NCBI RefSeq assembly: GCF_001956045.1
Contig: NZ_MRTH01000065.1
Coordinates: forward strand, 1 to 19,579
DNA: 19,579 nucleotides
From: Paenibacillus sp. FSL H7-0331
GTDB lineage: Bacteria > Bacillota > Bacilli > Paenibacillales > NBRC-103111
Direction of reading: 5' to 3'
The number at the start of each line of letters is the position of its first letter. Position 1 is the first letter of the stretch. The position numbers were made by a program, and so were the translations under genes. Under the pieces are notes generated by a model. It was not told where the DNA came from. It was given only the letters and a program-made list of their open reading frames with translations, and did not search any database. Positions 16,001-19,579 of this stretch are shown here, one piece after another.

Positions 16001-16040
16001 AAATAAAAAAAGTGAATATTCACAAAAGTAAACATTCACT
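16001..16040 (-). terminator. Rho-independent terminator after the GNAT relic
   Basis: On the minus strand a 10-bp stem, AGTGAATGTT with AATATTCACT (one G-U), is followed by TTTTTTTATTT. It lies 9 nt beyond the stop of the acetyltransferase relic and reads the same way. Confidence 0.75.
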
Positions 16041-16048
16041 AACGATCT

Positions 16049-16367
16049 TTATCTTCCTTGATTATGTATTAGCATTTTCCTACTCCCTGACCTTGATATT
16101 GATATTGAGGTAAAACGACTACATTCTCTATCAACATAAAGGAATTGCAATCCCCAATCAAGTCGTAACAAATAATCCCTATTGAGGTACCAATGACTTT
16201 ATTCCCCTCACAGGCTACTGCACGTAATAGTTAGGATCATTAGATATTACTTAAATCTGTTTTTTCATAACTGTTATATTAGACTCTTTACCAATAAAAT
16301 CAATGAACAATTCAAAAAAACCTGTTACATCATCAATTTTTGCTTTTCTAACCTTCATATCATTCAT
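16049..16367 (-). pseudogene. GNAT-family N-acetyltransferase relic
   Basis: A strong AGGAGGT site precedes ATG 16367, which starts MNDMKVRKAKIDDVTGFFEL, typical of GNAT enzymes. The frame is broken by TAA at 16251-16253 (codon 39), resumes as VISNDPNYYV, then needs a shift to read VACEGNKVIGTSIGI and ENVVVLPQYQYQGQGVGK, the acetyl-CoA-binding motif A (QxxGxG/A). A last shift at GKM LIHNQG leads to a stop at 16049-16051. At least three lesions and a missing C-terminal part make it non-functional. The terminator directly downstream is preserved. Substrate unknown. Confidence 0.7.
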
Positions 16368-16485
16368 TAGGAACACCTCCTGTCAGAAGTTTTAGTAACA
16401 ATTGTACCACAATATGGGTTGAGGGCTGAACAAAATCGTTACTTCAAAAACAAAAACCAGCTAATGTTTGTCAAGCAGCTCTGTC

Positions 16486-16514
16486 TTGGTACCTAAAAGA
16501 ATTTTTGTTATAAT
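16486..16514 (+). promoter_or_regulatory. Consensus-like promoter running into the IS110 fragment
   Basis: TTGGTA-17-TATAAT on the plus strand. A 20-codon frame starts five bases after the -10 box (16519) and runs into the truncated transposase (antisense) before a TGA at 16579. It has no Shine-Dalgarno site. It may be the promoter and first codons of a gene cut by the insertion. Confidence 0.35.
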
Positions 16515-16571
16515 GTTTATGGAAATGACAAATAAACCTCCATTGGCGTGGAAGTTTATGGAATTTATTGG

Positions 16572-17003
16572 CTATGTGTGATAGGGCTCGCCTCGGGTGA
16601 GGATGGCATAGACGTGATGGAGAAGCTTGTTGGCGCAAGCGATCACGGCCACCTCGTAGGGCTTGCCCTCTTTCTTTTTCTTATCATAATAGGCCTTGAT
16701 CCGTTCATTCTTGCGTAAACCACACTGCACCGCTAGATATAACGCCCGCCTTAAACGTTTGGAACCTCGTTTAATGATCTTACTACTTGAAGCCGTAAAC
16801 TTTCCTGAACTGAAAACACTTGGGTCGAGTCCTGCGTAAGCGACAAGCTGTTTGGCATGTCCAAACTGAGTAGCTTCTCCGATCTCGGCAACCAGTGCGG
16901 CAGCCAATTTATCTCCTACACCGGGGATCGTTTTAAGAAGGGCCACTTCTGGGATTACGGTGACCGTTTCCTTTGCTGCAAGCTCCTCTGCTATCGTTTC
17001 CCG
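16572..17003 (-). pseudogene. IS110-family transposase, C-terminal fragment
   Basis: The fragment reads from RETIAEELAAKE (17003, just after an in-frame TAA at 17004-17006) through LKTIPGVGDKLAAALVAEIGE, the helix-hairpin-helix start of the Transposase_20 domain, to DPSVFSSGKFTASSSKIIKRG, which carries the serine region of IS110 recombinases, and ends at 16572. The N-terminal DEDD RuvC-like domain is missing, so it is inactive. It is clearly related to but diverged from the IS110 gene at 18569, in the opposite orientation. An imperfect hairpin at 16534-16557 lies just beyond its stop. Confidence 0.85.
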
Positions 17004-17052
17004 TTAGGTCAATACCAATCCCATTCCGAGTGATGGTGATTATTAGGCCCCG

Positions 17053-17508
17053 TTAGAGCCTCGCGAACGTGATGTAATCGACTTGGACGGGCTCTGCCGA
17101 TTCGATCCGAAGTACCCGGTTGATCTGTCCCCGGTGATATTGCCCATGTAAGAGGACCTGCGACAGGATGTCCCGGACGGACGTTCGGAACGAAACCCCG
17201 CTCTGGTTCGCATAGTCGACCATCTCGTCCAACTCGGATTCCTCGAGTTTTTCGATATAGACGCGATATTGCTCGGCGTTCTCTTCGAACATCGTCCGGA
17301 TCGCCGTCAGGTCATCCGCTTCCTCCCACAACGAATATTGCGCGCTGCCCTTGCCCTGCAATCGGGACAACCAGACTTGTTCCGCGACCGCGACGTGCCG
17401 AACCAGCTTCAGAAGGTCCTTGTTCTTCGTCTCACTCTCCTCGAGCGCGTCCAAGATGCGTCCGTCCGCCCAGTACAGGTGGTCCATCATGCGCTTGATC
17501 GTCTTCAT
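17053..17508 (-). CDS. DinB/YfiT-family protein
   Basis: The 151-residue four-helix-bundle protein starts MKTIKRMMDHLYWADGRILDAL and contains the three histidine sites of the family: DH near residue 10, RHVAVAEQVWLSRL near 37-50, and LHGQYHRGQI near 120-129, expected to hold a divalent metal. DinB relatives include thiol-dependent S-transferases and many proteins of unknown role; no substrate can be given. Length is usual. GGAGGAAACCTAA precedes the ATG at 17508. It is followed by the IS110 fragment 50 nt downstream and is co-directional with the reductase-like gene upstream. Confidence 0.85.
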   Translation of the reverse strand: MKTIKRMMDHLYWADGRILDALEESETKNKDLLKLVRHVAVAEQVWLSRLQGKGSAQYSLWEEADDLTAIRTMFEENAEQYRVYIEKLEESELDEMVDYANQSGVSFRTSVRDILSQVLLHGQYHRGQINRVLRIESAEPVQVDYITFARL

Positions 17509-17571
17509 TTAGGTTTCCTCCTCTTCGTCTCATCGATTATTTGAACCTACGTCTCCCGTTAGTTTGAAAAT

Positions 17572-17598
17572 GGAAGCCGCTCATAACTTCCGGCTTCC
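17572..17598 (-). terminator. Possible weak terminator after the reductase-like gene
   Basis: GGAAGCCG and CGGCTTCC form a perfect 8-bp stem around an 11-nt loop. On the minus strand it is followed by ATTTTC, a poor T tract, about 65 nt after the stop of the DHFR-like gene. Confidence 0.4.
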
Positions 17599-17664
17599 GT
17601 AATTTCACTTGATTATAGTAAGCCCGAAGGCGTATCTCCTGGATTTCACTCTCTAGCGTAGCGG

Positions 17665-18210
17665 TCAGACGATCACGCTGTAGTGAAGATGAACAACGCC
17701 GCATTGGAAGCGGCGCTCACCGAGCAGCTCTAGCCTCATACGGAGGTTGTCTGGCAATGCTCGCTTCCCTCCATTAAGAAGCAGATGACACTCGTCGATC
17801 AGTCCCGCGCTCATCGCCTGCCCAGCAAGCTCGGGGCCGTTAATCGTAATGTCGGCAACTGAAGACTCCTTCAGCCTTCGGATCGCATCAGGATCGAATT
17901 CGCGCTCGATCCTAGTCCTGGCGCTTGAAACCGCCTCAAGCGTCCGGGAATACACGATTTTCTCAGCCGCTCGCCAGATCTGCGCGAAATCCCGTATTAC
18001 CTCCGGTTGATCGCCGCCGGTGCTCGCCGTCTCCCAGTACACCATCGACTCATATATTCGACGCCCATATAGGTAGGTGCCAATCGCCCGCTCGAAGTCA
18101 GTCCAGAACGCATACATCTCGTTATCGGAGATCGTCCAATCGATATTGCCTTGCTCGTCCTCAATGTAACCGTCCAAAGATACGTTAGTAGCGTAGATTA
18201 GTTTAGCCAT
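17665..18210 (-). CDS. Dihydrofolate reductase-family (RibD C-terminal domain) protein
   Basis: The 181-residue protein starts MAKLIYATNVSLDGYIEDEQGNIDW, the usual N-terminal strand of RibD-C/YyaP-type reductases, and continues with YLYGRRIYESM, IVYSRTLE, ITINGPELAGQAM and LLLNGGKRALPD, which correspond to the nucleotide-binding parts of the fold. Members use NAD(P)H, but most have unknown substrates; it is not a folate-pathway DHFR on this evidence. The frame is open to 18285, but GGAGGGCGTTATTGAA before ATG 18210 decides the start. It ends HLHYSVIV. It is upstream of, and co-directional with, the DinB-like gene. Confidence 0.85.
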   Translation of the reverse strand: MAKLIYATNVSLDGYIEDEQGNIDWTISDNEMYAFWTDFERAIGTYLYGRRIYESMVYWETASTGGDQPEVIRDFAQIWRAAEKIVYSRTLEAVSSARTRIEREFDPDAIRRLKESSVADITINGPELAGQAMSAGLIDECHLLLNGGKRALPDNLRMRLELLGERRFQCGVVHLHYSVIV

Positions 18211-18333
18211 TTCAATAACGCCCTCCAAATTATTAGTTTCCAACGAGAACAAGTCCTGCCCCTCTGAATTTGAACAAAGAAACATCCACTTTTATATTAA
18301 CACATATTGGAAGTGTTCTGCCCGTTCGTATTA

Positions 18334-18369
18334 TGAGGTCACCAGATCTTTCTGGTAGACCTCATTTTT
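18334..18369 (+). terminator. Rho-independent terminator before the IS110 element
   Basis: TGAGGTCACCAGA pairs with TCTGGTAGACCTCA (one bulged A) around a TCTT loop and is followed by TTTTT. No plus-strand gene precedes it. It may shield the IS110 leader from outside transcription, or be left from the target site. Confidence 0.65.
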
Positions 18370-18374
18370 GTGTG

Positions 18375-18560
18375 GTCGTAAGATAACGGTAGCCGGGGAT
18401 CGAACGTTTCTGCCCGTGGGAGTTGGATCCCGAGAGCTATACAGTTCATCCCCCCTGCTTGTTATACCATGATTAGGCTGGTTGGGACGATGATCCCGAA
18501 TCACATGCGATAATGTGGACAACAAGAAGGTCAGGGGTTACCGGTAAAAATATATGGGGA
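18375..18560 (+). ncRNA. Candidate IS110 bridge RNA
   Basis: The segment between the terminator and the transposase start is non-coding and folds into successive stem-loops. Stem 1 pairs GTAGC (18389-18393) with GCTATAC (18436-18442, one bulge) and CGGGGATC (18394-18401) with GATCCCG (18426-18432, one bulge), enclosing a large internal loop. Stem 2 pairs TCATC (18446-18450) with GATGA (18489-18493) and CCC with GGG, enclosing a second large loop. A third hairpin is CACAT-GCGATA-ATGTG (18502-18517). IS110-group elements are known to encode a bridge RNA with target- and donor-binding loops upstream of the recombinase, matching this position and size. Exact ends and guide positions are not known. 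Confidence 0.5.
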
Positions 18561-18568
18561 GTGATTGT

Positions 18569-19579
18569 GTGAATCCTGTCATTGGTTTGGATGTATCCAA
18601 GGGGGAAAGTCATGCACAAGCTTTTGCAGACAGAGGAACGCCTTATGGAAAGATTTTTCGTTTTAATCATGATCTTGATGGACTTGCGTCTTTTCTTCGT
18701 TATGCCCAAGATTTAGAATCTTTTACGTGGAAGCGTGCAACCGTCGTATTAGAAGCAACGGGTCATTATCATAGTCCAGTTGTTCAATTCTTGGATGAGC
18801 ATCAGTTTATGCATATCGTCATAAATCCGTTACTTTCACACCAAGCGAAAAAGGCTAATTTACGCAAGGTAAAAACGGATACCGCTGATGCATACCAGTT
18901 GGGAGAAATATTCTACAAAGAAGAGCTGGAGCCTTACAAAAAACGTGGTCAATATCTGATGAATTTGCGTTACCTGACAAGGCAACACGAGTCTCTAACG
19001 AATATGTACGTTCAAGCAAAGTTACAATTCCAAGCAGTGCTGGATCAGGTTTTTCCGGAGTATCATGGGGTGTTTGGTGACCTTTATGCAAAGGTTTCCC
19101 TTCGTTTCCTAGCTCTATATCCAACGTCTCAAGCGGTGCTAGCGATGTCCGAGGAAGACGTCATGACTCATATTCAAAATCTTGCGGGATATGTGAATCC
19201 CAACTGTAGGACCCTGGAAAAGGCGCAAAAGCTAATGGCTGCAGCAGAACGTAATCCCTTCAAGGAGACAGCTTTTCCAAGTCATATAATCTCACTGGAA
19301 CTGCTTATCAATTTACTTCTTCAATACCAAGATCATCTATCGAAGCTTGATCAGTCAATAGAGGATTTGGCTCAAGAATTATTGGAGTATGATTTAATTC
19401 AATCGATCCCCGGCATTGGTACTAAACTTGCGGCAACAATTTTAGCCGAAATTGGGGAAATCGATCGGTTCGATCATGCAAAGAAACTGATCGCATTTGC
19501 AGGTATTGATCCTAGCGTTTTTTCTTCCGGAAAGTTTACTGCTACTCGAAATCCAATTACTAAACGCGGTTCTAGAAAG
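18569..19579 (+). CDS. IS110-family transposase (DEDD-serine recombinase), cut by window end
   Basis: The first 337 codons are open and the frame runs off the window. The N-terminal RuvC-like domain shows Asp8 (GLDVSKGES), Glu62 (VVLEATGHYHSP) and Asp104/Asp107 (KTDTADA), the DEDD set of IS110 recombinases. A coiled middle part follows, then the Transposase_20 domain (IQSIPGIGTKLAATILAEIGE) and the serine region DPSVFSSGKFTA with Ser319/Ser320. The protein should guide site-specific integration with a bridge RNA. The start is GTG at 18569, seven bases after GGGGAG; no nearby ATG is in frame. It appears intact as far as seen. Its C-terminal part resembles the fragment at 16572-17003. Confidence 0.9.
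   Translation, partial: MNPVIGLDVSKGESHAQAFADRGTPYGKIFRFNHDLDGLASFLRYAQDLESFTWKRATVVLEATGHYHSPVVQFLDEHQFMHIVINPLLSHQAKKANLRKVKTDTADAYQLGEIFYKEELEPYKKRGQYLMNLRYLTRQHESLTNMYVQAKLQFQAVLDQVFPEYHGVFGDLYAKVSLRFLALYPTSQAVLAMSEEDVMTHIQNLAGYVNPNCRTLEKAQKLMAAAERNPFKETAFPSHIISLELLINLLLQYQDHLSKLDQSIEDLAQELLEYDLIQSIPGIGTKLAATILAEIGEIDRFDHAKKLIAFAGIDPSVFSSGKFTATRNPITKRGSRK

Overview
The window looks like an accessory region of a Paenibacillus-type Bacillota chromosome. This is inferred from gene families, strong GGAGG-type ribosome binding sites, frequent TTG/GTG starts, an S-layer-homology relic and the LplB/YtcP/YesS gene set. No rRNA, tRNA or CRISPR was seen.

Region 1 (1-360) is the broken end of an IS1182-type transposase. 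Region 2 (about 505-12251) is a polysaccharide-use locus. Six genes lie on the minus strand, in transcription order: an LplB-like permease, a YtcP-like permease, a lipoprotein solute-binding protein, a cytoplasmic Asp-box (sialidase-like) beta-propeller, an SGNH esterase, and a secreted family 8 polysaccharide lyase with a C-terminal DNRLRE/CBM96-like module. A membrane-bound AraC-type regulator (YesS-like) is transcribed divergently. Inferred workflow: the lyase cuts a uronic-acid polymer outside, the binding protein and permeases import the fragments using an ATPase encoded elsewhere, and the SGNH and propeller proteins act on them inside. Three direct repeats upstream of the regulator are candidate operators.

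Region 3 (about 12600-15030) is visibly more GC-rich and holds a cupin-AraC regulator divergent from a GH99/WbsX-like protein. It is bounded on the left by a frameshifted GntR relic and on the right by a perfect 19-bp palindrome. Two copies of a 26-nt hairpin sequence flank the GH99-like gene.

Region 4 (15040-19579) is decayed and mobile DNA: an SLH-domain relic with one stop codon, a GNAT acetyltransferase relic, a 5'-truncated IS110 transposase, intact DinB-like and RibD/DHFR-like genes, and the start of an apparently intact IS110 transposase cut by the window end. The roughly 190 nt before that transposase form a structured non-coding segment that is a good candidate for an IS110 bridge RNA, the most interesting object in the window.
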